NCBI GenBank assembly: GCA_013398955.1
Contig: VWPU01002895.1
Coordinates: 41,655 to 105,654, forward strand
From: Callaeas wilsoni
Taxonomy: Eukaryota; Chordata; Aves; Passeriformes; Callaeidae
DNA length: 64,000 nucleotides
Reading direction: 5' to 3'
A model generated the notes under the pieces. That model saw nothing but the letters and a program-made list of their open reading frames with translations. It was not told where the DNA came from and did no database searches. Below are positions 11,130 to 24,351 of the stretch, piece after piece (within the stretch, counting starts at the first letter, position 1; every line of letters begins with the position of its first letter). A program made the position numbers and the translations under genes.

Positions 11130-12503
11130 AAGAAACTCAACCCAAAAAGTTTCATGGGACCTGGTGGGCTATGTTTAAGGATGCACAGATAATGTCCTTG
11201 AAAGGCTGCACTGTGTTATCTTTGAAAGGTCATGGAGATTCTAGGCAATCTGCAACAACTGCAGAAAGGGAAATGTCACGTCCATATTCAAAAAAGTCCA
11301 AAAGGATCATGCTGGGAAGTGCAGACCAGTCAGCTTCACTTGGATGCAAAATGGAGCAAGTCTTCTTGGAGCACATTTCTGGGCACACAAAGAACCAAAA
11401 TTTGAGGATAAACAGTCAGTGTGGGCTGCTGAGGGTGTATCATGCATGACCTTGTGATAAAATGGCAGAATCTGGGAATAAAACAGGTAGATATAATCTA
11501 TCTCTATTAGCTTGGGATGTGATGTTGTAGGTGCGTGGACAAAAAGAGACAAAATTGGCTGGATCATTGTTGTAGTTACTGGTTCATGTTTCATGTAGAG
11601 AGTAGTTACAGGTGAGGTTCCTCGAGGGTCTGTCCTGAAGTATATGCTGTTTAAAACATTGTGAGTAAGCCAAAAGAGTACGCACTCACCAAGTTAATTT
11701 ATAATTTCAACCCAGGAGCACCAGTTAACACACACTGGAGGGCAGGAGGGTCATAAAGAGGAACCTGACAGAAAAAAATGAACAGACCAACAGGAAGTCC
11801 ATGAAATTCACCAAGGAAAAATGCAAAATCATGCACTTGAGATGGAATAATCATGCCTCCTGGTATGATACAGACATGGAGATCATCAGCCAGGGAGCAG
11901 CTCTGCAACTCTGCAGTAAGGAAATATCAGTCAGCAGTGTTTCTGGACAACAAATAAGACTTTTGTTTACTTGAGCTGTATGAACAACACACTTGGGAAA
12001 AAGATTATACCCCCTTGCTCAGGACTTGTTAGTCCCTACGCAATTATCAAATTCAGATTACAGTCTCTCAGCATGGGAATGACGCTTGCAATTTGGAGGA
12101 GCTCAGGGATGGTCACTGGACAGTGAGACTGGAGCACTCACCCTGTGAGGAGATGCTATGAGGCCAGGTCTTGGAGCAGAGACAGCTTCAGAGCACCTGT
12201 CAGCAATTCAGTGCCTATGGGGAAGGGATCCAGGGCATGCAATCTTCACAGAGGTGCCTGCAGACAGGAAGAGAGACAGTAGATATAAGTAAAAATGGGG
12301 AAGATCCCAAGTGGACATATGTAAAAATTCACTTTAAGTATAATGAAATTCGAAGGAGGTTTCCAAGAGGAATCGCAGATTGTCTGTTCTTAAAGATTTC
12401 CAGGAAAGGATGCACCCTGGTACCTTGAGTACCTTCATCTGAAATTTCAGTGCTGACCTTTAAGCAAGAGACTTTCCCGAAGACAGACTCTAATTCTCTG
12501 ATT
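11130..12503 (+). mobile_element. CR1 LINE, 3' part of ORF2 plus 3' UTR, decayed
   Basis: About 1.37 kb of a plus-strand CR1 retrotransposon. Conceptual translation in shifting frames shows reverse-transcriptase landmarks in order: a KSMGPDG-like motif (about 11146-11170); an IFKK...GKCRPVS-like motif (about 11286-11336); MEQVFLEHISGH (11351-11386); a TGEVPRGSVL motif matching the CR1 SGVPQGS region (about 11610-11640); and MKFTKEKCKIMHL (about 11800-11840). The 3' UTR follows, with a phrase at 12165-12420 that includes 'gagacagcttcag' and 'ggaggtttccaagagg'. It ends in a decayed tail, CTAATTCTCTGATT (about 12489-12502). Many stops and frameshifts show it is long dead. The 5' end is truncated as expected for CR1. 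The frames at 11171-11449 and 12171-12428 are pieces of this element, not genes. Confidence 0.85.
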
Positions 12504-12610
12504 AAATAAATTTGTGGGGTGAAGAGAGGAGAGAGTAGATCACTCTTAGTGGAAAAATCATATGACAGAACATAACATTCTCGATTAGTGTTGGCTGATT
12601 TATTGATATA

Positions 12611-12730
12611 TCATCAGCATACCATAAAATAGAATAATGTACACTGGGAGAGATTTCTGGAGTTCAAAGTTCAATCGTCAGCTCAAAGTAGGTCCAACTA
12701 GATTAAGTTGTTCAGGATATTTTTGAGCAA
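12611..12730 (-). mobile_element. CR1 LINE 3'-end remnant, minus strand
   Basis: Begins with an inverted, decayed tail (ACCATAAAATAGAAT, 12621-12635). It continues with 'ttctggagttcaaagttcaa', 'gctcaaagtaggtccaacta' and 'attaagttgttcagg', which parallel the inverted CR1 3' UTR. It is only about 110 bp from the end of the plus-strand CR1 at 12503, so the two tails face each other. Severely truncated and non-coding. Confidence 0.6.
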
Positions 12731-13867
12731 TGAAATTGACTGAGAAAAGACTTCAAATATGTATTTTAAACTATGAAAACTATATCCCTACCTACCTATG
12801 CTAAATAATAAATGAGAGTTTTGACTGCAGATTATGACAATGAGTCATCATGGCCTAGTTTTTATTTTGAGAACCATCATTTGTGGTCATAATGAGTCTG
12901 CATAGAATGCACTGAAGTCAATTCATCAGTCATAACTTGGCCTTTGTAATATATCAGACATAGCTATTAAAGTAGCCAAACAGGTACAGGACTGAAATAA
13001 AACTCAGCTTTTTGAAGGATACCTTTCTTTTCTGTTCAAGAAAGGAATGGCCTTTAGGAGACTCTGAGAAAGATCTAGTCTAGGTGTCATGGAAAAGCCA
13101 GGCAAAGGATCTTCCTTGAACAGCTACATTAAAATGTAAATACTTCCTAGAGAAATGTGGAAGAAGTCATGTTGTCAAGGTTATGCAAGAAAATGTTTTC
13201 AAAGATCAATATTTCTTCCGTGGAATTCAATGCATGTTTACACTGCACAGTAAGAAATTTGAACTTTTCATGGCTATGAACTAGTGCCGTTATGGAGTTT
13301 AGCATGTCTTTTGAGCTAGTTTCTGTATCTTTAACTCTAGACTGCATTGAATATTTTAAGTTTAGCCTCACTTAGAATTCATCTAGTGAGATCAGACTAG
13401 TTTGCCTGGGTACATTCCATCTCTGCCTTTTAGTTTTCTGTTATCCTGAAGTATCTGCAAGGGGTTAATCGAGACAGCATTGTGAGGCACTACAGGAACT
13501 GATTGCTTGGGCTGCTTTAGAAACAATGTATGAAAGATTTCCCCAAAGGCTGTGGTTTTTCAGTTTGAAGCCTGGAAGAATAGAACCGCCGCTGTGAAGC
13601 AATGAGGACTGAATGAAAAGACACTCTAGAAGTGCCAGTCCCTCTTGAAACAACTTCTTATTCCCACTTAGCAATTAAATTTTTCAGCTGCATGAGTCTG
13701 AAAATTGCAGCATTATCCTACTGTCTGATTTATCAATTATGAGGGAAACAGGGAAATTAAGATCATTATAAAAGTAGTGCTGTTGTTCTGATTTTTTTTA
13801 AGCTGGAGGTCTGAACCTCAATAGTGCCATTTAAATCCTTTTCTGTTACATAGTTTTGTATGTAGCT

Positions 13868-13921
13868 TGAGGAAAACAAGCAAACAAAGAAAAAGAAACA
13901 ACAAAAAAAATACGAAAAAAC
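13868..13921. repeat. A-rich low-complexity run
   Basis: AAAC and AAAG-type units with few other bases. No tail or target duplication was identified. Confidence 0.7.
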
Positions 13922-16900
13922 TCTAAGCCAAAAGGAAACAGAAATGGCTCTTTTGGAAAGTTACCTTGAAGAGTAAAGGTCCTAAGTGCTCTGTATGATT
14001 CACTAGCCAAAAATCAAACATTCCTGCAATTTATTTCTTCAGCTTCATGGCCACTTCCGTTCAGGGTCTTATCTTCTCTAAATATTGCAGACCTTGGATG
14101 CACACCAACTAGATTTTTCCCCACGGAAGCATCAGTTTCTAAGTGGTCATTTGCATCTTTGCCAAATATTAATAATTATATGCTAAAAAAGAGGACTGAT
14201 TTCTTCACTTTAGAAATTTCTAATGAAAGCAACTTTATTCTAATCCTCTCAGAACAAAAGAGATTCTAACAATTAAAAAAAAATCATCTTGGTCTGACAC
14301 TGTTTCTGAAGACTGATGTACTGTCCAAATTGATTATTTTGCCTTTCCCTAACATCTCTCCAAACTCAGCTCGACAACAAACTACGGAGTCAAAGTCCTT
14401 ATTTAATGTGAACAATATTTTGTCTTGCAGTATTCTCTAATGAATGAGCAACATTGCCAGTGATTTATGCCAAATTTATATGGATGGGGTATGGTGAAAG
14501 GCTCAAACCAATAGAGATTACCAGCCTGGTTTACACTGATGATGTCATGAAGGATGAGGAAGAACAAAAAGGTCACAGTACAAGTAAGAAAAGAAGAGAA
14601 ATAGCAGTAGAGGGCTGGGGAGTAAGCCTTCCTGGGAAGGAGTGTATAAAAGAAAAAGTGCAAAGAGCAGTACAATAAAGCGGCAGTTGCAGATATCTGC
14701 CAAGTCTGTAGAATGTTGGGGGTCCATTGATTTAAGAGAACTTCAAAATGTGTTTGAAGAGGTTTTGTCACTTTTATGACTGCAAGACTTGCAGATCTAG
14801 GTAGTGTGCTTAGGTTAGTGTGCTTTTCGTAGTTATGTCTAACTGTAGGTTAGGCAGTAGATTATCAGGGTTTAAAATCTCCTACAAATGCTTCAAGATC
14901 TACAGGTATCATGATTTTGCCCTTTTTTTCAGGAGTGACAAAAGAGTCATGTCTCCCATTTGTTTCACCTCAGAGAATTCTGTGGAATTTCAAAAATGAG
15001 TCTTAAATACTGGAGTGAAAATTATGTGTTACAGTGAACATATTTAGTTTTGTCTGGCCTTTCTTCAATAAAAAGTTCATGCAGAGTTCTAATATCATGG
15101 TCCTAAATGTTATGGATCACCACAAAAATCCGACATTTACCCTGCACATTTTCGTCGGCAAGAAATTTGCAGCAAGTTATCCCTTTTTTAAGGTCTCTGG
15201 ATGTGTTTTTGGGGAGGGTAGTTGTGCATTCAAGGAAAGAAAAGAGCTAAGAAGCTTCTTCAGAAAACCTCCAAAATTAGTATCTCTATTGTTACTAGCA
15301 GTAAGGCAGGAGGTGTTTATTATTAAAAAGCAAGGGACAGAAGTTAAAACCATTATCTTCTCCGTGACCTGGTAAGGGGAGGTCTGACATGAAGGAAAAG
15401 ATGCCATCAGCCTAATTAATTTCTTCTGATGTATTCAGCAAGATTTTCCTTCTTTTCCTTTTGGAACAGCTGTGCCGCTGGCCACAGGTAGAAGTAGCAC
15501 GCACACACACACAGGGGAACCACCAAAGTTTCTTTAGCAGCCGTGTGGTATAACAACAGGCTCCTGTTTCTTCAGCCTTTCCTCCATGTTCGCTAATAAT
15601 GCTGGCCCTGCTGAGCTGCGTGGTCTGCTCTCCTGCTGTCACTTATTTCCAGCACTCTGCTCACCACTGCAACAGCAATTTCAAGTCTGTGATGTTTCTG
15701 CTGTGGTTTTCTTTGCTTCCTGAACAGGACAGAGAAAGAAGCTCGTTAAGATTGCCATGCAACACATCAGAAGGCAAAAGCACTTACCCGTGTCTCTTTG
15801 TACTTTTGTAAAGGATGATAACTCCTAGAGGTGAAGAATCTAAATAAAGTTTATATTGCTACAAAAATGCAGTCTAGCTTTCTCTTCCTTCTTCTTCCCC
15901 CACAGTCAAATCAGGTGAACTTCTCCACTTTCATACATGCAGTATGTTGAACGTAGAAAGAAAATTGTCCTATTTAGAAGAATTTAGAATTGGAATTAAA
16001 ATAAGTCTGCCATCATTGTGTCATCCATCATCTATGTGCCCTTGGCAATTTTCTTTAGTCATATGTCAAAACTAAGTGAACCAGAAGCAAACTGAGCAGA
16101 ATGAATAATAAAATGGAATGAGAATGAAAAAAACAAAATAAAAACCAACCAAACAACCTAACCTAAAAAGCTCGGAGAAACTTGCACCAGTCTTCTTTTT
16201 CCACAATAAATTGTTCCTGTGTCACTCTACTGTTTCTAATCTGGTTGTTTTTCTAGTCACTTCTTTTAACTCTGCTTGCTGTTGAAATATTCTGAAAATG
16301 TCTAGATCACAGCACCATCCCTAGTTTCACTTTAGCAGTTGTTAACATAGAAGATTGTAGATACCATGAATTTATCCACAAGAATCAATACCAAAGTTGA
16401 GCGTTCAGGAACTTATCATGTGTAATTAAAGGTTAGATCAACTGAAATGTTGCTTCTCCCTCACTCTGCATGAGTATATGAGGAGGTTTGAGAATACAAA
16501 AGTCACATTTTTCCTAGGCATGGGTTTGTTTTATTTTTTTTTTCCAGCATTGCTAGACTTCTTGTGGAGAGGAAACTGAACAGAAAAATCTCTGAATCGC
16601 TCACCATTTTGTCTAATAATTCCAGATTTCCAGAGCATCTTTTTTTCTTCTTGCTCTGGTCTTTAAAGATGATCTTGGGAATCAGATCACCAGAGCTGTC
16701 TAGTGGTACATGATCTTAAGGATAATCACCCCTTCTTGGAAAGTTTCATGCACTCTTCTTGCTATTCCCTTTTTGCTACTGCCTCCAGCTGTTAATATCA
16801 ATTCTGTTTTGTTGAAGAATCCCATTAAAGTCTCCTCTGGTACTCATGTCAGACTCTCAGAACTATGTCTTATCCCAGATTGGTCCTTGTTTAGGAGTGA

Positions 16901-18080
16901 GGACTTTCAGGCTCTCTCATACTGCAAGAGAAAATCCTCCTTGGGAGAGAAAAAATGCCTGCCTACCCTTTCCTGATAAGGAGTGTTCTATTTGCTAGGG
17001 TACAGCCTAACCCCCCTCCACTGACCAGAGAAAGCAGGTAGGGCTGCCACCCTGTCTTGCAATGACCTGAAAAGAGAAGTCTTCCAGCTCTGGAGCCTTC
17101 ACGGCTCTGGATAACTACTGTGTGTGGTTCTTGAGCTGCCCTCTCTTTGTGGTTCTTAATTAATAAGTAGGGTATCTTGACAATTAAGACTTTTCTGAGA
17201 AGGCTCAAGTTTGAAAATGCAGACATTTCACTCTGGCTTTTCTGTGCCAAAATCAGTTGGTTTTTGTTGCCGAAACGCTGGATTTTGTGTGGAACTTTAG
17301 GCCAGTCATGATGGCAGGAGGTGTGAATTCAGTGAGCAGACTGAACGGTGGTCATGTTGACATCTCTCACTAACTCCTCACACCTTTAGTGTAATATCTG
17401 ATTTCATGTACGTGTGTGTGCATTGCTCTCCTGAGGATGTTCAGATGGCTAATCAGAGGTCTTTTTTCGCATGATTATTGGTATCCCACTGCACTGACAC
17501 TTGATGTATTCTTTGTTAGTGAATGAACAAAATAAATATCTGAGTTAAGAACAGTCCTTAATAGCAGTGACTGAGGAATTCAGGAATTGGCATGAAAAAT
17601 GCTAGAAGTGCAACAGGTGTGAAAATCTCTTCCAGTCAAAGCAATGGAGGATTGAGAATCTTGTTGTAGACCCTGTTCTGACAGAGAACCCATAGCAGTC
17701 TGAATACACCAAAGATTTCCCTAGGCCCAAGGGAAAAAGATGTTCTGTAGCTTTCTACCTACATTATTCGTATTTCAATATGTTTGGAACAAAGGCTCAT
17801 ATTTACCACATGTCTGTATGCTGCTTAGAACAATTGGATACTGGTCCAGATTTGCCTGTAGACATTCCCAAGATTTCAAGTATTTCTACTTTTTTGCTAT
17901 TATTATTTTAGTGCTATAGATTCCCTTAAGGGAATTTATATTGTTCTAGTGTTTCTCTTTCCTATTATGGCTCATTCTTAATCCACTTGAGTTTCAATCC
18001 TATAAGCAGCACATTCAAATCCACAAATAATTACACTTAATAATGATGTCCTTTTTTGACTATTGTTTTCCTGTTTGTTC

Positions 18081-18101
18081 ATTTATTTATTTATTTATTT
18101 T
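18081..18101. repeat. (ATTT)5 microsatellite
   Basis: Five ATTT units in a row. A short tetranucleotide repeat in unique sequence. Confidence 0.95.
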
Positions 18102-18791
18102 AAGACAGTGGGATTGTGTCAAAGAAACTAATAGCTAGAAGTCCAAGGCTGTTAGCAGGAGATATGTACCTACCCTTCTCTGCAATGGAGGAAAACAATT
18201 TATCTGTGTTAACTGTTGCCTAGTGACTTTTATGTTTGTAGCTCACAGCACTCTGGAGCCTGCAAGTAAATAGATTTACATATTGCTGTGTCAGGTTACA
18301 GGATTCTCAGTTTTCTCTGCGTGAAGATGGAAAATAGGAAATAGGAAATGATAGGTTTGGCCAATGAGCCTCAAAACATATGTGGTCTTTGCATAGCAAT
18401 TACCTTTCCCTCCAAATATACAGAGAAAGTATTCCCCATAATGATAACACATTCTGTGTGAAGTGATATACAGTTTTCATGGAGACCTTTAAGCAGCAGC
18501 ACACCTGCTTTGCCTCTGGAGCACCAGATGGGACTGAGCTCAGGATCAGTAGCTGACTCAAGAGTTTCTGGTGTGGTACTTTCAGCTGCTGGGTTAACAC
18601 AAACCTGGAGGAAGGGGGTAGGCATTCTCTGAGACTAGTCTCCTGCAACAGGTCATACACGGCAAGTTGTCCACGCATGGTCTGGCATGTTTTTAAGGTT
18701 TAGAGAGTGAATATGTAGACTTCAGAGCAGCCTACCAGCAAAACAAAAGAGGATAATACCTGAAATCCAAAAGCTGAAATCTCTTCCTGAG

Positions 18792-19298
18792 GTGTTAGCA
18801 GCATTCTTGTACCCTACAGATGCTGTGTTCCACATGAATAAACACAAATGGTATCAACAAGGCCTTAGGGATGGTGCTTGCACTTCCAGCCAGTGTGGTG
18901 TTAACCGAGTGCCTGATGTGATACAACCTCACCCGTGCAGGGGACACGGGATCTCATGGCAGGGCTCCTTCTTGGACCAGCAGGATGTAAAGGGCAAAAC
19001 ATGGGGTCAATTTTTTCAGACCCTTGCTTATCAGCTAAAACTAACTCCTAATGTACAAAAAGAAGACACATTCTGCCAGTCTATCTTCCTTGAGCAAATA
19101 CAGAAATTCTCTCGGGATTTTACTAAGACAAAAGTTCCCGGAATTTGCCTTGTGAAAACAGAAGCTGGTAGTGATGATGGGGATCACCTTCTGCGATGCT
19201 CGATTTCCTTGTTGTATTGCATTATTTTTCAGTCATTCAGAGTGATCTTGTACACAATTTTAACTGCTTGCCAGATACAGAGGGAAGCTATTGCTTAA
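18792..19298 (+). other. Unrecognised 168-codon open frame
   Basis: This is the longest open frame in the window outside the GC-rich LTR. It starts MLAAFLYPTD and ends QIQREAIA, with no repeated motif, signal peptide or recognised domain. A hydrophobic stretch lies near residues 140-158. Base composition is only slightly richer than the flanks, and I see no promoter, polyadenylation signal or convincing splice site that defines it. It could be a chance frame, a decayed pseudogene, or part of a non-coding transcript. I do not assign a function. Confidence 0.2.
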
Positions 19299-21619
19299 AA
19301 CTATTACAAGAAACAAGGGGTGATTATTTCTCACCCTGCTTACCTATAATTTTCACAAGTTATCACGAGCCACCAGATAATTCAAACTCCATGGTACTTA
19401 TGAGGAGATTAATATCCCACTTTCATGACATATGTGCAATTACTTCTTTAGCAGGACTGTGTATTATTTCTTACGTATATATACCTCCTATTAGCATGCT
19501 TACTCTAAATGAAAAGCCAGCACTTACCAGATTAATAATGTTGGTACTGAAGTAAAATTTGTAATATATTGATGATTACTTTGCCTGGGGAGGTAGGACA
19601 AATAAGCCAAAGTGGTGGAACAATAAGGGTAAGTTACAGCCTGTTAAGGCTTCATTTCAGCTTTTGGATGAATTCCCTCGTTCAGAAAGAAAGCAACCAT
19701 CACTAGCCTATTCCCTAAGAGATTTCATTCAGCTCTACTGGACTGAAGCCATGTGACTTCCAAATTAAAGCATCTACACAGGAATTCAATAAATGCCTTT
19801 CAGTGAGATTAACCTCTGGTGAAATAAAGCATTAACTTCACTCTTTTCTAGAGGATCTCCATGTGGAAAAACGGTCTTATAATTCTAGATGAAACCAAAT
19901 AAAAAAGCAGAATTAGGCTTTCAAACAACTGTTGCCATAAATGTGGTCCAACCCTGTCAGTCAGCAAAATGACAAAGTATCCTAGTCCTCCATTTCTAAT
20001 TTTTCTAAAGTTTAAATTTCTATAGAAAATATAACTCAAAAAAGAGGGTTTTGTATTGCTTAAAATGATTAAGTTAAATTAACCTGAAACCTTTTGAAAG
20101 TGATTTTGGCACTTTTTGTGTATCCATGTGGAACGAAGCCATGAATGATGGCAGAGGCCTGATCTCTTGAACATGCAAGAGAAACAAAATAAAAATCTCA
20201 AAACCATAGGAATAGAGAAAAAAAGAGTACAAACACTCTGACTTATAAAAGTGCTAGGGCGTAAGTGCAGTATTGTAAATATTTGCATCACAATTTAAAA
20301 TATAAACTGGAAGCAATGCAAGAAGAAAACATAAATATCACTGACTCATTGACTGAGGTATGAAGCTGCTGAAATTTACGTATATTGTTACAGCTTCCAA
20401 TTAATTAAAAATCTGCACATTACAAAGTAAAGTCTACTAGGAAAAGTTAATAGGTGTGAAATTATTGACAGGAGTTTCTTTTGAAAGTGAAATAGCTATA
20501 GTCCAGGCTGATTAAAAAATAAGTACACTTTTTAACAAGACGCAGTGCAATTGCTCCTCAGACCCATTGTCAATGTGTGATCCTTTGGCATTTGTTTAGA
20601 GAAGATGATTTTTGTGTCTTCAAGAGTGTAAATAAAAAAGCCATTTACGCATACACATAAATAAAGTATCTGAAGTTAAAACTCTTTAAAACAGCAGAAG
20701 CTTTCTTGTTTCACCCAGATGCATGCTATAATAAAAATAAAACATATTAAAAAACAAGCCTCCAAACAAAAACCTGTGCAAAGTAACATACTTTATACAC
20801 AGTCTTTCTACTAACACATAAAATCAAGCCAAAAGATTCTGAATCTAAACTAACAAAACAGAATTACTTTTGCCTTACTTGCTTGGTAATGTATAGTGTT
20901 GGGATATCCCAGGGTGTTTTTTGCCATTGTAAAAAAATTTTGCCGATATGTATGATTTCAGACTGATTGAGCTATGAAATGCTAGCGGCAGCATGTTTCA
21001 AGAAGTGATCGGGTGGCATGAAGAATCATTTTAAGAACAGTTTGTTCTATGACGTTTGTTAATTTTGTTGCATTTATATGGGCAGTATAGTACTTCAACT
21101 TTGTTTAGGTAAATCAGAGGTATGTTTTAGGCAGATCGTCTCCTAAATATATAAGCTAAATATTTTCTTTGGTTTTGTAGCTTTTTTTGTTGGAGATGTT
21201 TTTTGGTTTTTTTTCAATTTAAAACTATTAAATTTGAAGGTGAACTGTCTCATAAAATTGTGAGCTTACTGGTCTCATTCAGAGCAGCTGGAACCCAAGA
21301 TATGGATTTTATGAGTATTCCAGCAAAAATACAGTTAATTTGTCAAAAGCCCTTTACAATGCCACATCCAGAAATTACAAACTATGGGAGTCCAAGCAGG
21401 AATCTGCATTGATTTGCATACAACTCTGCTATCCTAGCCTGTTCAGAAAGCCAGGGAAAATAATGAGGCATTGACAGACCATAAGATCTGGTGGTCTGTG
21501 ACAGAGATGCCAGTACATCCATTTCACACACCTGTGTGTTGAAACGGCAGCATGCCAGGAGCAGAGAGAGTGGCTCCAGCTATGAAATCACTCACCATGC
21601 ATTGCATGTCTCCCCACAG
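19299..21619. other. AT-rich non-coding stretch
   Basis: Nothing recognisable. Frames at 19196-19555 (plus), 19848-20039 and 20079-20291 (minus) have no family resemblance. Confidence 0.55.
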
Positions 21620-21780
21620 ATGTTTCAAGAAGCCTGCAGCTCATTTTGGTACAAACAAATTTGCACCATCAGTTGGCCATGTTGAACTTGAGTACAGTCA
21701 GTTATTTCCGCACTGCCCAGCACCACCCCATGAAGAGATTCTCTGCCCAGCTGCAGCCAATCTGGTGGCAGAAGCAAGAG
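21620..21780 (+). other. Exon-like block, 161 nt (hypothetical)
   Basis: A pyrimidine-rich acceptor (TCTCCCCACAG, AG at 21618-21619) and a good donor (AAGAG|GTGAGC, GT at 21781) enclose 161 nt of higher GC than the surroundings. The interval is open in the frame that runs 21552-21812 (86 codons), and largely so in another plus-strand frame. The predicted peptide (…CFKKPAAHFGTNKF…) matches nothing I recognise. It could be an exon of an unknown coding or long non-coding RNA, an exonised old repeat, or chance splice-like motifs. No partner exon could be placed. Confidence 0.22.
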
Positions 21781-21786
21781 GTGAGC

Positions 21787-24351
21787 ACCCCAAAACATCA
21801 TTCACACAATAAACAGTGCTTAGATGTCTCATCAGCACAGCTGCTCTGCTTCCACAAAACTGGGAAGGGATTTCCATGTGGCATGTACCAGCTGTGTGTG
21901 AAATCATCTTGTCTATAGTTAGCTGAGTGATTTCTGTGCCAAATCCCATCTTTCAGGTGCCACCTGACAGCACTTCCCAGAGCCTTATAGTTCATGCAGT
22001 CATGAATGGCACCAGATAGGCTGATAGCCCAAATTCTGCCTCTATCCCCAAAGCATGGCTCAGCAAGGAGTTTAGGACACCGACAACACCATCAATTGAT
22101 CTCTTCATTGTTGTTGAAACAAGGTATCATGTACTTCCAGGCTCCTCTGTGATGCTCTTTGTCCTGCTAGTTTGTAACTTTTCAAGTAATGAGCTTTAGC
22201 AACATTTGCTCTTTCACACAGCAAGCTCCACCTAACCTCTGGCAATGCTGTTCTCCGACAGTAACGTTTTCTCGCACAGTTAATAGGAAAAAGCTAAGAA
22301 GTGCTGAATTATATACTAAAAAAATGTGAAAATTCACATCGTTGTAGTTAAGAGGAAGAGCTGAATGCGGTTTGATTCAAATGCATATGCAGACTAATTT
22401 TCAGCCAATTTAATCTGTTGTTCAGAAATCAACAAATAGGAAATTCAAATATAACTCAACAGCTCAGATTGTATGGCCAGTTGTCAAGTTTGTGTTACCA
22501 ATCCTATCGGTATACCTATTTAAACGTTTCCTTTAATTATAAGAGTATTTACATTTCAGAATTATCCAAGATTTTAGTGATTGTTCTGATGACTTAGGCC
22601 TGCAGCATGCTCAAAATTCATAAATCTGAATGGTGATTGGACAGAAGTATGGAAGAGTGAATATTCAGGTCAAGCCTTCATGAAAAGAAAAAGCTTGTCA
22701 TTTTAAAAGTACATTGATGGGCTCTCTTGACTTTATTTATCCAACAAGAAGGCCAAGCAGGTAAGGCATGGCCACATAACAAAATAAGACCTAGCTGCAT
22801 TTTTAAAACCTAATTAAAACCTAATGCTGTACACCTCATAAGACTGTAATATTGTTAGAAGTTAATACTGAAAAGTATAACAGAATGTGTTTCCCTTAAA
22901 GTTGTCAGACAAAACAATAAAAAAGATGTGCTACTATTGTTTTAACCATGAAAAAGTTCTCCAAATTTCCTTTGTTTAATTTGTGGATAATGTCTGGAGT
23001 CCCTTGAAATTCAGACATTTATGCTACTGATCCTATTGTAACTAATAGTTCTTTAGGTAAAGGTTGGACTTTCTTCCTGTAAAATATGATAAATAAAAAT
23101 TCTAAAGCAATGCTGTAACTTTGGCTCTTTTAGTAATATATTTGCAGATTTCTTTTCCTGTGTGAAAATTTGAGTGTAACTTAAACTAAGGAATTTATAG
23201 TTTTTATATGTATCTCAGTGAGGAATCTTCTCCCTCCTTTGTAAAAACTTGAAAATAATAAAAACAAAGCAAAAGATTTTCGACTTTCCAATCAAAAAAC
23301 AGAATTAATAGAATCAAGTTGTATGTGTGATTGTACTGTGTTGTGCTCATTATTAAAATAACCTGAAGAATAAGGTACAGTTTAGGTGATCTCTACAAGG
23401 CAGTAATGTTCTTCAGAAGTGAAGGAATCCGTGCTAGCATTTTGTCCATCAACAATGCAAAAGTCAGTCTAACAAAAAAGAATCTAAAAAATATCCTCCT
23501 TTTATTTTCAAAGAGGATCAAACCCTAAAATGAATGAAGCTTGTGTCCTCTACATTAAGTTGCCCTCAAGTATTGCAGATATCACCAAGAAGAGCTATAT
23601 CACACAAATGTGTATTTAATAACCTCTGTGAAGCCTAGTATGAAAAAAGTTTCCATCATCAGAGTTGAATGTCTGTCCACTTGAGCATAGAATTATGTAT
23701 CTTAGCATCGCATGGAATAAATACAATGATCCTTGAATCTTGAGGACAGTGCCAGAAATAAACTGCTTTAGACAGTTTCAGTGAGAAATTGAGGCTAAAC
23801 TGGGTCAGTTGGAGGAGCAACCAAGCTACAATGAGATGAATTATCTATTAAAATGCTTACAAGAAAAACTGCTTGGGGCAGAAAATTAAGTGCAGTGTAA
23901 TATATGATATGACAACAATTCATAACAGAAGCTGAAAGGCTGATAAGTATTGTTGCACTGGTATTTAGCACTTTCTATGAGATAAATACTATTAATTGAT
24001 TTGGATTTGATATGGTCATTAACATGTAGCCTAATTCCACTTTTACATCACTATTAATCAGGATTAAACCTAGTCAAGTAAGTAGCTCCACTCAGCACTT
24101 CCAGGCTCCCAAATATCAAATTACAAAAGGTAACTTATTAATGGGAAAAAAAAGGGCAAACTTTTCATTTCTACTACTGGAGCCTCTGTCCTGAAGAATA
24201 TGAAATGTCTGAAAAACCTCTTGCATACAGATGCTTTAAGTGAAGGGAGAGACACTTGTTATTGAAAACAGAAGTGAAAGCTTCTGCAGAATCTGCCATG
24301 GACTGCACTTTAGTTCTGCAGCCAAGATTGCAATTTTAATACCACATGTTT
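21787..24351. other. Non-coding stretch
   Basis: From 21790 to about 22270 composition is nearer 45-50% GC. Beyond that it returns to AT-rich unique DNA. No gene or repeat family recognised. Confidence 0.55.

Larger units (their letters stand above)
12731..18791. other. AT-rich non-coding stretch
   Basis: No gene or recognisable transposon. Small items: an A-rich run at about 13868-13921, a short CA run at 15500-15513, an imperfect inverted repeat at 17316-17385 and an ATTT repeat at 18081-18101. Frames such as 14403-14771 (122 codons, minus), 15034-15375 (113 codons, plus) and 16963-17250 (minus) are compositionally biased and unrecognised, so I regard them as chance. Confidence 0.55.

Noticed and set aside
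14403..14771. Minus-strand frame of 122 codons with hydrophobic stretches
   Set aside because: Phenylalanine- and leucine-rich frames arise easily in pyrimidine-rich DNA. No splice or promoter context and no known membrane family.
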